64,000 nucleotides of DNA from Marinococcus luteus (GTDB taxonomy: Bacteria; Bacillota; Bacilli; Bacillales; Marinococcaceae): assembly GCF_900106595.1 (NCBI RefSeq), contig NZ_FNNC01000005.1, positions 1 to 64,000 on the forward strand, in the 5' to 3' direction. Position 1 is the stretch's first letter. The number at the start of each line of letters is the position of its first letter. The position numbers were made by a program, and so were the translations under genes. Below, in pieces: positions 10,045 through 18,818 of the stretch. The notes below the pieces were generated by a model. It saw nothing but the letters and a program-made list of their open reading frames with translations, did no database searches and had not been told where the DNA came from.

Positions 10045-12081
10045 CTAGTCGCGACGGTTCGTATCGTCACTGTCGGAGCCCGAGTCCGAAGAAGTTGTCG
10101 TTTCTTCGGTGGAGGTATCCTCCGAAGAAGATTCACCGCTGTCGTCTTTTAGGACGTGGTCAGCCTGTTCCTCTTCACGTTTTTGTTCTTCGCTTTTCGT
10201 AGCACCCATCTCTTCATCCGATTTATTCGAATAGTGATCCTCCGGAAGCTTGCCGTCTTCAACAAGGGAACGAATCTGCTCTGCATCCAGCGTTTCCAGT
10301 TCCAGAAGACTTTGGGCTACAAGCTCAAGCCGGTCTTTATACTGCGTCAGAATTTGTTTACAGCGTTCATACGACTCCATAATGATTCTTTGCATCTCAT
10401 TATCAATTTCGTGAGCGATAGCGTCACTGTAATTTTGTTCGTTCTGCATGTCACGGCCGAGAAATACCTGGCCGCCTCCGCTTGAACCAAACTGCAGCGG
10501 GCCGAGTTTTTCACTCATACCGTACTCGGTAACCATGCGGCGGGCGATATCTGTCGCACGCTGGAAGTCATTATGAGCACCTGTACTCACTTCGTTAAAC
10601 ATGACTTCCTCTGCCACACGGCCGCCTAACAGGCCGACAATTTTATCGAGAAGCTCCGGCTTGGTCATAAAGTAACGATCTTCCTTCGGAAGCATCATTG
10701 CATAACCGCCGGCCTGGCCGCGCGGCACAATGGTTACCTTGTGCACCATATCCGCGTTTTCAAGCTTCATACCAACAACTGTATGGCCTGCTTCGTGGTG
10801 AGCCACAATGTTACGTTCTTTTTCTGAAATAACGCGTGATTTTTTCGAAGGACCGGCAATAACGCGGTCAATCGCTTCTTCCACATGCGTCATTCTGATC
10901 TTCTGCATATCAGCACGAGCTGCTACAAGCGCCGCTTCGTTCAGAAGATTTTCAAGGTCCGCCCCGGTAAAGCCAGGCGTACGCTGGGCGATCGCCCGGA
11001 AGTTAACATCCTCTGCAAGCGGCTTGTTGCGCGCATGCACCTGGAGAATTTCCTCCCGGCCGTTTACATCCGGACGGCCGATAAGAATCTGACGGTCAAA
11101 ACGTCCCGGACGGAGAAGTGCAGGGTCCAGTACGTCGGCACGGTTAGTCGCTGCAATGATAATAATGCCTTCATTGCCGGCAAAGCCGTCCATTTCAACC
11201 AGAAGCTGGTTCAGCGTCTGCTCACGTTCATCATGGCCGCCGCCGACGCCGGCACCACGCTGGCGTCCCACTGCGTCAATTTCGTCAATGAAAATAATAC
11301 ACGGTGAATTTTTCTTCGCGTTTTCAAAAAGGTCACGTACACGGGAAGCACCGACACCGACAAACATTTCCACGAAGTCTGAACCACTGATGGAAAAGAA
11401 CGGTACGTCTGCTTCTCCGGCAACCGCCTGGGCGATCAGCGTCTTACCTGTACCCGGAGGACCGACAAGAAGTACGCCTTTTGGAATACGGGCACCGATG
11501 TTGGAGAATTTACGGGCGTCTTTCAGAAAGTCAACGACTTCTACAAGCTCCTGTTTTTCTTCCTCCGCACCGGCTACGTCTTTAAAACGCACCTTCTTTT
11601 TGTCTTCCTGGTACATTTTTGCCTTACTTTTACCAAAGTTCATCATCTTGCTGCCGCCGCCCTGGGACTGGCTGAGCAGGAAGAAGAATAGAAGGAAGAT
11701 AATGATAAATGGAATCATCGTCGTAAGGAAAGTAACCCAGCCGCTCGTTTCTTCTTCCGGCTGTGTATCAAATTCGACAGCGTTGCCATTTGGCCCCTGC
11801 GCTGTCTGCAGCTGCTGTGTTGATTCATCTGTCATCGGAATATACGACTCGTATGTTTCCGCGTTTTCAGTATCCCCACTTGTAGCACCTGTTACATTGT
11901 AAACTCCGCCTTCGGGCTGAAGCGTAATAGTAGCAAATTCGTTCTCACTAAGACGTTCATTGAACTCTGTGCTGCTGATTGTATTTGTATCTCCACCATC
12001 GTTTTGGGCAAAGCTGATAATCCCTATAATAACCAGGAATAAAAAAAGCCAAAACACAGTGTTACGAAAAATTCGGTTCAT
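10045..12081 (-). CDS. ftsH: ATP-dependent zinc metalloprotease FtsH
   Basis: Membrane-anchored AAA+ protease that degrades misfolded membrane proteins and regulators. The 678-aa protein has TM1 at about residues 7-25, an extracytoplasmic domain, TM2 at about 118-137, Walker A GPPGTGKT (207-214), Walker B IIFIDE (262-267), the RPGRFDR second region of homology, and the zinc site HEAGH (429-433). The tail from about residue 615 is unusually rich in E, S, D and T, which fits a halophile-like acidic proteome. It follows hprT by 67 bp as in other Bacillales. Confidence 0.98.
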   Translation of the reverse strand: MNRIFRNTVFWLFLFLVIIGIISFAQNDGGDTNTISSTEFNERLSENEFATITLQPEGGVYNVTGATSGDTENAETYESYIPMTDESTQQLQTAQGPNGNAVEFDTQPEEETSGWVTFLTTMIPFIIIFLLFFFLLSQSQGGGSKMMNFGKSKAKMYQEDKKKVRFKDVAGAEEEKQELVEVVDFLKDARKFSNIGARIPKGVLLVGPPGTGKTLIAQAVAGEADVPFFSISGSDFVEMFVGVGASRVRDLFENAKKNSPCIIFIDEIDAVGRQRGAGVGGGHDEREQTLNQLLVEMDGFAGNEGIIIIAATNRADVLDPALLRPGRFDRQILIGRPDVNGREEILQVHARNKPLAEDVNFRAIAQRTPGFTGADLENLLNEAALVAARADMQKIRMTHVEEAIDRVIAGPSKKSRVISEKERNIVAHHEAGHTVVGMKLENADMVHKVTIVPRGQAGGYAMMLPKEDRYFMTKPELLDKIVGLLGGRVAEEVMFNEVSTGAHNDFQRATDIARRMVTEYGMSEKLGPLQFGSSGGGQVFLGRDMQNEQNYSDAIAHEIDNEMQRIIMESYERCKQILTQYKDRLELVAQSLLELETLDAEQIRSLVEDGKLPEDHYSNKSDEEMGATKSEEQKREEEQADHVLKDDSGESSSEDTSTEETTTSSDSGSDSDDTNRRD

Positions 12082-12148
12082 TCCTGACCTCCTCCTGCAT
12101 ACATCGAAAGCTGCAATAATAGTATCATATTCACTTGTCTGTTCCTAA

Positions 12149-12691
12149 TCATCCGCCTTGATAAATCTCGGGCTTTAATACACCGATATACGGCAGATTC
12201 CGGTATCTCTCTGCGTAATCCAGGCCGTAGCCTACGACAAATTCATCCGGCACAGTAAAACCAACCAGGTCTGCGGTAAGGTCTACTACCCGTCCTTCCG
12301 GCTTATCCAGAAGCGTTACCACTTTCAGTGACTTCGCTCCCCGGGTCTGCAGGAGGCTGATTAAGTATTTAAGCGTACGCCCACTGTCGATAATATCTTC
12401 AAGTATCACGATGTCTCTGTCGTAAACCGTTGTATCCAGGTCTTTGATAATTTTAACTTCGCCAGTAGACACCGTGCCTCCGGCATAACTTGAAACGTCC
12501 ATAAAATCCATTTCAAGATGAATATGCATGCGCTTGACAATATCAGCCATAAAAGGAAGTGCTCCTTTTAAAACTCCGATCACTAAAGGAAAACGCCCGT
12601 CATACTCTTCCGTAAGCGTCGTGCCCAGTTCTTTAATTTTTGCCTGCAGTTCTTCTTCCGAGATTAATATATCCTGTATTTCGTCGTGCAT
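12149..12691 (-). CDS. hprT: Hypoxanthine-guanine phosphoribosyltransferase
   Basis: Salvages hypoxanthine and guanine with PRPP to IMP and GMP. The PRPP-binding motif [13 protein letters not shown] is intact, and [20 protein letters not shown] at the C-terminus is the family ending. The open frame reaches 12724, but alignment with B. subtilis HprT favours the ATG at 12691 ([15 protein letters not shown], 180 aa). A GGGAGGG lies 14 nt upstream, a little far, so the longer form (191 aa) remains possible. It is part of the tilS-hprT-ftsH neighbourhood but has its own promoter. Confidence 0.94.
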   Translation of the reverse strand: MHDEIQDILISEEELQAKIKELGTTLTEEYDGRFPLVIGVLKGALPFMADIVKRMHIHLEMDFMDVSSYAGGTVSTGEVKIIKDLDTTVYDRDIVILEDIIDSGRTLKYLISLLQTRGAKSLKVVTLLDKPEGRVVDLTADLVGFTVPDEFVVGYGLDYAERYRNLPYIGVLKPEIYQGG

Positions 12692-12735
12692 CTGAATGTC
12701 TTTACCCTCCCAAGCGAATTTCATTCTTTCATCCG

Positions 12736-12753
12736 GGCTGTTATTTAACAGCC
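12736..12753. promoter_or_regulatory. Palindrome in the hprT leader
   Basis: GGCTGTTA and TAACAGCC are 8-bp arms separated by 2 nt, lying between the hprT promoter and its start codon. It could be an operator or a short RNA hairpin. No known regulator was matched. Confidence 0.4.
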
Positions 12754-12771
12754 GCTGTTTTATTTTATATA

Positions 12772-12800
12772 ACTATAGTCACAAAACAGAAGCGGTACAA
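12772..12800 (-). promoter_or_regulatory. hprT promoter (sigma-A type)
   Basis: Minus strand: -35 TTGTAC (12795-12800), 17-bp spacer, -10 TATAGT (12772-12777). It gives hprT-ftsH a start independent of tilS. Confidence 0.6.
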
Positions 12801-12921
12801 CCGTGTTATAAGCTGCCAGTGTTAAAAATGGTCCATTTTCAATCATAGCACGTATAAAGGGAATTTGCTTCCCTGCACAAAAAATTTTCCGAAATTGTCA
12901 CTTCTTATTTCACGTGCCCGC

Positions 12922-14280
12922 TTAGTCTTTTTTCCATACGAAGTATGCTGCCTCTTTTTCATAACGAAAGGAGGCGCGGAGGCCCGGAATCCATAAAATG
13001 GTTCCTTTTTCATCTGTAAATACGGGCCGGTGCGCACGTTCATGCTTTGGAACTTTTTCGTCTATAAACAGACGATGAATTTTTTTCGCTTCCTTCATGC
13101 CTGGTATATGTATTCGGTCCCCTGCGCGCGGGGGTCTTACGTATATCGGGAACGAAAGAATTCTTTCAGGTACAGCAACCCAAAAATCCGTGTCCTCCGG
13201 CCGGTCACGACTTACTCCAGCGATACCGGTGCCGTATTTGTAATTACCATAGCCAGAAATGCGTATCATCTCAGGAGAAGAAGCCACGGCTTCCTCCCTG
13301 CGTAAGAATTCCAGCCTGCCGTAAGATTTGCGGACTAGTATCCCCCCGGGTAAATGAAGCTCTCCCGACGGGCCGGCGGCAGAAGCCAGACCAATACAGG
13401 AATCTACCAAAGAAGCAGAAATGCCTGTTTCTTCTGCAGAAAAATAATAATTTAATAGTAGCGAAACCGTTTCCCTTTGTAAAGCAAGAGGGGCTTCGTG
13501 AAAAAAATCCATTCTTACAGCTGCATGATTGAGCTCCAGCTGTTCTCCGTAAAAATCGAGGGAAGCTCGGGCCTGGCTGCGCATATAGTCCTGCTGTTCT
13601 TTGTGCCATTCATACTTTTCCTGCATGTGCTGATGCACCAATGGAAATTCCTCTGTCAGCGCCGGAATGACATGGTGGCGCACCCGGTTGCGCCTGTAAT
13701 CATCTGCAGAATTGCTTTCATCCTCCACGTAAGGAATGCCGTACTTTCTGCAATAGAGCAGAACGTCTGTTTTTTGCACACCAAGCAGGGGACGCGCAAC
13801 CTCAAATCCGTTCATTGTACGCTTCGGGGCAATCCCTTCTTCGCCGAGAAGCGACCGGCCCGAAGCTGCCTGCATGATCATCGTTTCGAGCTGGTCATCC
13901 GCATGGTGGCCGGTTATCAACACATTATAGCCAAAACGTTCCATAGTGCGGAAAAAGAAATCATATCTTTTTTTCCGGGCCGATGCCTGGGTCGCCTTTT
14001 CTTCAGGAGCCTCCTTCATAAACATTGCCGCAGAAAAAAAAGGCAGCTGTTGGTGCTCTGTCCACGCCCGCACCATCTGCGCCTCTGCCTTCGATGTTTC
14101 CGGACGGAAGCCGTGATTTACATGCGCGATTCCCAACGTGAATTCATATTTACTCTGTAAGCTTTTCAGGATGGAGGCAGCTGCCATGGAATCTGGACCG
14201 CCGGATACCGCTGCGAGTACTTTCGCTCCCGATGGTATCATTTCCCATCTGGTGATCCATTCTTCAACGATGCGTTTCAT
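12922..14280 (-). CDS. tilS: tRNA(Ile)-lysidine synthetase
   Basis: Converts the wobble C of the CAU-anticodon isoleucine tRNA to lysidine so that it reads AUA codons. The N-terminal PP-loop AAVSGGPDSMAA (SGGPDS at residues 26-31) and TGHHADDQLETMIM are diagnostic. The frame is open to 14427, but the first 49 residues do not look like TilS, so the ATG at 14280 (MKRIVEEW, 452 aa) is chosen; AAAGGAG lies 12 nt upstream. That start overlaps the end of the upstream exporter gene by 17 bp, suggesting co-transcription. Confidence 0.94.
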   Translation of the reverse strand: MKRIVEEWITRWEMIPSGAKVLAAVSGGPDSMAAASILKSLQSKYEFTLGIAHVNHGFRPETSKAEAQMVRAWTEHQQLPFFSAAMFMKEAPEEKATQASARKKRYDFFFRTMERFGYNVLITGHHADDQLETMIMQAASGRSLLGEEGIAPKRTMNGFEVARPLLGVQKTDVLLYCRKYGIPYVEDESNSADDYRRNRVRHHVIPALTEEFPLVHQHMQEKYEWHKEQQDYMRSQARASLDFYGEQLELNHAAVRMDFFHEAPLALQRETVSLLLNYYFSAEETGISASLVDSCIGLASAAGPSGELHLPGGILVRKSYGRLEFLRREEAVASSPEMIRISGYGNYKYGTGIAGVSRDRPEDTDFWVAVPERILSFPIYVRPPRAGDRIHIPGMKEAKKIHRLFIDEKVPKHERAHRPVFTDEKGTILWIPGLRASFRYEKEAAYFVWKKD

Positions 14281-14716
14281 AACGCTGGCCCACTCCTTTG
14301 CCAACAGAAAATACCGAAAACGCGAACACGAGGCCAGCCGCAATCGCAATGGCCTGCAGCACTGTTTCCACTCCCTGTTCCAGTCCATATAAATACCGTT
14401 CCTGCACGAATGCAAGCATTGTTTCATACGCCCGGCTGCCAGGGATCAGCGGAATAATTCCCGGGAGACTGAAGGTTGTTACCGGGACTTTCATAAACCG
14501 GGCAAACCATTGGCTGACAAACGAAGCAAAAAAAGCAGCCACCGCCGCCGCAAAAACAAGCGACAGTCCTAAAACCGGCATCAGTGAATAAATGGCCCAC
14601 GTACATACACCGATAAACCCACCCCACCAGACGAGCCGGAGCGGGATATTAAAAATAATCGCAAAAGCGATCGTTGCCACAAAACAAAGGCCCAGCTCTA
14701 ATGCAAACATCGCCAT
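14264..14716 (-). CDS. Threonine/serine exporter, small subunit (YjjB-like)
   Basis: A 150-aa membrane protein with about four to five hydrophobic helices covering most of its length. It resembles the small half of split ThrE exporters (YjjB, ThrE_2 family), which pump threonine or serine or related dicarboxylates out of the cell. Its partner (YjjP-like) lies 24 bp upstream in the same direction, the usual arrangement. It ends 17 bp inside tilS. In B. subtilis this spot holds spoIIE, yabS and yabT, so the pair is a lineage-specific occupant. The substrate is inference. Confidence 0.82.
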   Translation of the reverse strand: MAMFALELGLCFVATIAFAIIFNIPLRLVWWGGFIGVCTWAIYSLMPVLGLSLVFAAAVAAFFASFVSQWFARFMKVPVTTFSLPGIIPLIPGSRAYETMLAFVQERYLYGLEQGVETVLQAIAIAAGLVFAFSVFSVGKGVGQRYETHR

Positions 14717-14740
14717 CGTTATTTCCCTCTTTTCCTCAGT

Positions 14741-15502
14741 CTATACGAAAAAAATTGTGAGTGCTACTGCCACACCGCCTGCTATAGACATGCTTGAGAC
14801 AGCCGCTTCGGCCCCCCTGGCTACTCCTGCCACCAAGTCTCCTGACATTAAATCACGCACCGCATTCGTCAATGGTACGCCCGGCACAAGAGGAATAATC
14901 GTACCGATAATCACCTGATTGGTATTCATTACAAGTCCCATCTGCACCATCAGCATGGCTATTAAAGCACCTGTGAATGATGCCAGAAACTCCGAGAAAA
15001 ACTTCACTTTCAGCCTCATTTGGTAGCGTACGAGCGCCACCGCTGTCACGAGTCCGCCAAGCGCGGCCGGCAGCATATCCATGATGCTCGAGCCAATCAA
15101 ATAAGAAAAAGCACCCCCGCCGATACCGGAAGCCAGGTAAATGAACCATACAGGATAATTCATCGGTGATTCTTCGATTTCTTTTAACTGCTTCTTTACC
15201 TCCCTTGAAGTAAGAAGACCGCTCACGTATTCCCTCGACAGCTGGTTGACTGAAGTCACTTTGCTTAAATCCTGATAACGTTCCTCAATTCGGAGCATTT
15301 GTATATGGTCACGCTGGTCTACAGGCGATTTAAACGACAAAAAGATAGCTGTTGTCGTCACAAATGTATTCACCTGCTCCATTCCGGCAGCCTGGCCCAT
15401 TCTCCGCATTGTGTCCTCTACCCGGAACGTTTCTGAACCGTAACGAAGCATAAGCTGTCCGGCATGCAGACACATGGCCATAATGTCATCTGCTTTTTCC
15501 AC
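14741..15502 (-). CDS. Threonine/serine exporter, large subunit (YjjP-like)
   Basis: A 253-aa protein with a cytoplasmic N-terminal half (about residues 1-115) and four to five TM helices after it, the layout of the DUF1212/YjjP half of ThrE. The motif YGSETFRVEDTMRRMG near residue 20 and IIPLVPGVPLTNAVRDL in a late membrane loop are family-like. The start is a GTG with GGGGAGG just upstream. It is co-directional with the small subunit and probably forms a complex with it in the membrane. Confidence 0.85.
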   Translation of the reverse strand: MEKADDIMAMCLHAGQLMLRYGSETFRVEDTMRRMGQAAGMEQVNTFVTTTAIFLSFKSPVDQRDHIQMLRIEERYQDLSKVTSVNQLSREYVSGLLTSREVKKQLKEIEESPMNYPVWFIYLASGIGGGAFSYLIGSSIMDMLPAALGGLVTAVALVRYQMRLKVKFFSEFLASFTGALIAMLMVQMGLVMNTNQVIIGTIIPLVPGVPLTNAVRDLMSGDLVAGVARGAEAAVSSMSIAGGVAVALTIFFV

Positions 15503-15620
15503 GTGCCTCCCCGCCCTTCCTCAATTAATATGTAAATGTGCTTTCGGTTAAAGTATAGAATACTCGCCAGCGGAACAAAAGTAATTTTCAGCAGTGAAAC
15601 CGCTTCAATTAATTGGAACA

Positions 15621-15649
15621 AAATAAAACCACTGCCCGATTGGCAGTGG
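15621..15649 (-). terminator. tRNA-Met terminator
   Basis: Minus-strand hairpin CCACTGCC ... GGGCAGTGG followed by TTTTATTTT, 20 nt after the tRNA 3' end. Confidence 0.85.
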
Positions 15650-15668
15650 AAGCATTCAAGTTATTATT

Positions 15669-15745
15669 TGGTAGCGGCGGAGGGGATCGAACCCCCGACC
15701 TTACGGGTATGAACCGTACGCTCTAGCCAGCTGAGCTACGCCGCC
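15669..15745 (-). tRNA. tRNA-Met (CAU), elongator
   Basis: A complete 77-nt cloverleaf is visible: acceptor GGCGGCG, D-arm with AGCTGGCTA, anticodon loop TTCATAC (anticodon CAU), T-loop TTCGATC and an encoded CCA end. The acceptor ends G1-U72 rather than showing an initiator C1xA72 mismatch, and the sequence is close to B. subtilis elongator tRNA-Met. The tRNA-Glu that accompanies it in B. subtilis is not here. Confidence 0.96.
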
Positions 15746-15834
15746 ATTTATTGCGACATTCACGATTATAAATTGTTTTTATATTAAAAGTCAATAAGCG
15801 ATATGAAATTAATTTCAGCTGAAGCATTTCCCCG

Positions 15835-15870
15835 AACAAAGAGAGCCTGCCGTGCGCTGGCAGGCTCTCT
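15835..15870 (-). terminator. yabR terminator
   Basis: Minus-strand hairpin GAGAGCCTGCC ... GGCAGGCTCTC (11-bp perfect stem) followed by TTTGTT, just after the yabR stop. Confidence 0.8.
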
Positions 15871-15892
15871 CCAGGGTGGGAAGCTTCCGGCA

Positions 15893-16333
15893 TTACTTGC
15901 GGGATTTTTTTCCCTTTTTTTCTGTCTGCTTACGGATAGTGGCCAGGCGTTCTTCGCTGTCTTTCATGAAGCTGCTCATTTTGTCTTCAAAGCTTGCCGG
16001 ACGCTGCTGCTGAGGAGGTTTCGATCCTCCGCGGGGCCGGTCTCCCCCGCTTTTTGGACGTCCGCTGCCGCTGCTTTTCGGGCGTTCTTCCTGAGGACGG
16101 TCCTGCGCCTTACGGATGGAGAGTCCGATTTTTCCATCATCCTCTACCTTCATCACCTTTACTGTCACTTCATCCCCGACGGACAGAAAATCACTGATGT
16201 TTTCCACGTATTTATCCGCGACTTCACTAATGTGAACGAGACCTGTTTTTCCCGGCTCGACTTCTACAAAAGCGCCAAACTTCGTAATGCCGGTAACCTT
16301 GCCCTGTATCTTGCTGCCCACTTCAATTGCCAT
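15893..16333 (-). CDS. yabR: S1 domain RNA-binding protein (YabR family)
   Basis: A single S1 RNA-binding domain occupies residues 1-75 (GSKIQGKVTGITKFGAFVEV, then GLVHISEVADKYV). A low-complexity basic tail follows, rich in R, P, S, G and Q, ending KKGKKSRK. Family members such as YabR and YugI/GSP13 associate with ribosomes or RNA; the precise role is not established. The position after divIC is conserved. A strong promoter lies immediately upstream, and the gene ends in its own terminator. Confidence 0.9.
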   Translation of the reverse strand: MAIEVGSKIQGKVTGITKFGAFVEVEPGKTGLVHISEVADKYVENISDFLSVGDEVTVKVMKVEDDGKIGLSIRKAQDRPQEERPKSSGSGRPKSGGDRPRGGSKPPQQQRPASFEDKMSSFMKDSEERLATIRKQTEKKGKKSRK

Positions 16334-16436
16334 CTAAAAAATGCTCCTCCTTATGGATCCTATATGAAATATAAAAAGAGATTAGTGCAAAAGAAAGAGA
16401 AACGCCTCACGTTTTCAATTTCTCTGTGTCCAAGTA

Positions 16437-16466
16437 ATTATACTCGAAGCCAAAAAACAATGTCAA
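16437..16466 (-). promoter_or_regulatory. yabR promoter (sigma-A type)
   Basis: Minus strand: consensus -35 TTGACA (16461-16466), 18-bp spacer, consensus -10 TATAAT (16437-16442). The -35 overlaps the divIC stop codon. Confidence 0.8.
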
Positions 16467-16855
16467 TTAGATGAATCGCTTTCCGGAAGTTTATAAAGCG
16501 TTTCCCCTTCTTTGGTTAAATAATATTCTTCCCGGGCGACTTCCGCTATGTAATCAAGGTCGTTGTAGTCCTCCACCTGCTGATTTAAGTCCGCTTCTTT
16601 ATCCTCAAGGTTCACCATCTGCTCTTCCATCTGCTGCTGCTCTTCATTGTTGGCCGCAATTGTCTGCCACTGTGAAAACAAAGTGATGCCCATTAATATG
16701 ACGACAAAGGCAGTAACGACAGTTAAAGCAGTCATTCTTTTTTTCAATCCACGGCGCTGCTTCTGCACTGCGGCTTCTTTACGGGCATCTGTCTGTGTCT
16801 GCTGGTGGGAGTGCGGTCGATGAATGTTTGTTACTTTTTTCTTTTCCTCAATCAA
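16463..16855 (-). CDS. divIC: Septum formation initiator DivIC
   Basis: Bitopic division protein that works with FtsL and DivIB in the divisome. The 130-aa protein has a basic cytoplasmic N-terminus, one TM segment (about residues 42-64, MTALTVVTAFVVILMGITLF) and an outer coiled coil (about 65-105) rich in E and Q, followed by the YYLTKEGETLYKLPE ending typical of DivIC/FtsB. In B. subtilis the sporulation genes yabP and yabQ lie between rqcP and divIC; the 221-bp gap here holds only a terminator and a promoter. Confidence 0.93.
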   Translation of the reverse strand: MIEEKKKVTNIHRPHSHQQTQTDARKEAAVQKQRRGLKKRMTALTVVTAFVVILMGITLFSQWQTIAANNEEQQQMEEQMVNLEDKEADLNQQVEDYNDLDYIAEVAREEYYLTKEGETLYKLPESDSSN

Positions 16856-16939
16856 TCAAGAGCTCCTCCTTCGCTCGTCTCTGCAAGCTTTGTTATAAAA
16901 GACGCACTTTATAAAACGTTTACGATTTTAGTTATGTTA

Positions 16940-16968
16940 ATCATAACGGAGCAGCGAAAGAGTTTCAA
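16940..16968 (-). promoter_or_regulatory. divIC promoter (sigma-A type)
   Basis: Minus strand: -35 TTGAAA (16963-16968), 17-bp spacer, -10 TATGAT (16940-16945). Confidence 0.7.
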
Positions 16969-17037
16969 CACGGTTTTTCCTCTTTATTACAGTTTTTTGC
17001 TTTATTTTTCTTGTTTGCGCAGGTTTTCTTACATACT

Positions 17038-17068
17038 AAATAATAAAGCCGTCCCAAAAAGGAACGGC
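17038..17068 (-). terminator. rqcP terminator
   Basis: Minus-strand hairpin GCCGTTCC ... GGGACGGC followed by TTTATTATTT, directly after the rqcP stop. It ends the mfd-yabM-mazG-rqcP run. Confidence 0.8.
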
Positions 17069-17076
17069 CGTTCGCA

Positions 17077-17331
17077 TTATTTGCTTTCTTCTTCCATCAG
17101 TGTATACATCGACTCTGCTTCGTCTTTTTTCGTTGTATCTTTAATGGCTTCCACTCTTAACTTTAATGTCTTCGAAGCAAAACGTACGATGATTTCATCC
17201 CCAGGCTTTACTTCCGTACCGGCCTTCGCCTGATTGCCATTTACCGTAATGCGTCCCTGAGCAGCTACTTCCTTTGCAAGAGTTCTCCGCTTAATCAGCC
17301 GCGACACCTTTAAAAACTTATCTATTCTCAC
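17077..17331 (-). CDS. rqcP: Ribosome quality control protein RqcP (S4 domain)
   Basis: Small S4-domain RNA-binding protein that helps RqcH add alanine tails on stalled 50S subunits. The S4 motif MRIDKFLKVSRLIKRRTLA starts the protein and ITVNGNQAKAGTEVKPGD follows. The start is the GTG at 17331, with AAGGAGG 10 nt upstream; the longer open frame to 17403 lies inside mazG. This gives 84 aa, the size of B. subtilis YabO. It starts 2 nt after the mazG stop, so it is probably translationally coupled. Confidence 0.93.
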   Translation of the reverse strand: MRIDKFLKVSRLIKRRTLAKEVAAQGRITVNGNQAKAGTEVKPGDEIIVRFASKTLKLRVEAIKDTTKKDEAESMYTLMEEESK

Positions 17332-17333
17332 CG

Positions 17334-18818
17334 TTACCGCTCCTCCTTCTTCGCTTCCTGCCACCATGATTCCGCTGTCTGCAGAAAGTTTTCTTCCTGC
17401 CACTGCCGGTTTTCTTCATTCATTTTCCGTTCAATGTAGGCAAAACGACGGAAAAATTTCTGGTTTGTCTGTTCCAGCGCTTCCTCCGGGTGTACGCGAA
17501 AGAACCGGGCGAGATTCACGAGCACAAATAAAATATCCCCAAATTCTTTTGAGCTGTTTTGTTCGTTTTCTGCCCGAAGCTCTGCTTTCCATTCTTCTAT
17601 TTCTTCATGGAGCTTGTCCCACATCGGAGCGTCATCACCCCAGTCGAACCCGGCTTTCGCTGCCTTTTTCTGGATTTCATAGGCTCTCATAAGTGCTGGC
17701 ATTGCCTGAGGAATATCCGCGAGTACAGAATCTTCTTCGCCGTCTTTGCTTTTTTCAGCTTTTTTAACTTCTTCCCACTGAGTGTTCACTTCTTCCGGGG
17801 TAGCCGCCGCTGATTCCGCGAACACGTGCGGATGCCGGCGGATCATTTTTTCTGTTACTGATTCCACCACATCATCAATGGTGAAAAAGCCCTCCTCTTC
17901 CCCAATTTGAGCATGAAGCATCACCTGAAGCAAAATGTCCCCCAGCTCTTCCTGCAGGTTGTCATCGTCTTCAGCATCGATGGCACTTAATACTTCATAG
18001 GTCTCCTCGAGCAGGTATTTTTTCAGCGATTGGTGCGTCTGTTTCCTGTCCCACGGGCACCCGTCCGGTGCACGGAGGGCAGCGATAATGCTGCGGAATT
18101 TGTCCCAGTCGCCGTACCGGGCTGAAAACGGCAGCGGCGGAACATAGACTGACATTAGATTATCGACAAAGTCTTCGCGGTCAAGCTCGTACAGCGGAAG
18201 CTCCTGAAGCCGTTCTGCCCCCGTTCCCGCTCCGGAAATCATGTGCACTATGTGCTCTTCCGGGTACAGCTCCATCAGCGTCAGCTTCACCTCCGAAGCT
18301 GTCATACGATCGTACACCTGAGTGAGCAGCAAATGGGTGGACACCTGCACGTCTTCTCTTTTCAGCGCCGTCGCGTCCAGCAGCTGAAATCCTTCACTTG
18401 GATCCAGCCGGAGGGTTGCAAATACAGGGTCTAAAAAGCTTTGTCCCCCCACAATGTCCACCCGGCATTTTTCGGCCTTTTCCGCTTCGAGCAGCTGCTG
18501 CACCACCATTTCTGCCACTAGCGGATGTCCCGGCACTGCATAACAAATTTCCCCGGGGGCTTTGGAAGCCTCCAGCAGCTCTGCCGTCATTAATCCGTAT
18601 GCCTCTTCAAACGAATCTGTCTGTTCGTAGATCCGGTCAAAGGTTTTATAGGCCGGCAGCTCTTCCTGCAGCTCTCTGACTACCGGGTGCTCCCTGGTAC
18701 GCAAATACAGAGAGGAGGCTGAGCGGAGACGACGGTAAACCTCCAGTGGGAGCTGCCCGGCATCCCCTGCTCCGAGGCCTAAAACGGTAATAACTGGTCG
18801 CATATCTGCATTATTCAT
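17334..18818 (-). CDS. mazG: Tetrapyrrole methylase-MazG fusion (YabN family)
   Basis: The 494-aa two-domain protein joins an N-terminal SAM-dependent tetrapyrrole-methylase-like domain (about residues 8-215, ITVLGLGAGDAG) to a C-terminal MazG nucleoside triphosphate pyrophosphohydrolase (about 230-480). The MazG metal-binding pattern is seen in EETYEVLSAID and EELGDILLQVMLHA. It likely cleans non-canonical or excess NTPs; the role of the methylase-like part is unclear. It begins with a TAATG overlap with yabM, a sign of coupling. Confidence 0.93.
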   Translation of the reverse strand: MNNADMRPVITVLGLGAGDAGQLPLEVYRRLRSASSLYLRTREHPVVRELQEELPAYKTFDRIYEQTDSFEEAYGLMTAELLEASKAPGEICYAVPGHPLVAEMVVQQLLEAEKAEKCRVDIVGGQSFLDPVFATLRLDPSEGFQLLDATALKREDVQVSTHLLLTQVYDRMTASEVKLTLMELYPEEHIVHMISGAGTGAERLQELPLYELDREDFVDNLMSVYVPPLPFSARYGDWDKFRSIIAALRAPDGCPWDRKQTHQSLKKYLLEETYEVLSAIDAEDDDNLQEELGDILLQVMLHAQIGEEEGFFTIDDVVESVTEKMIRRHPHVFAESAAATPEEVNTQWEEVKKAEKSKDGEEDSVLADIPQAMPALMRAYEIQKKAAKAGFDWGDDAPMWDKLHEEIEEWKAELRAENEQNSSKEFGDILFVLVNLARFFRVHPEEALEQTNQKFFRRFAYIERKMNEENRQWQEENFLQTAESWWQEAKKEER

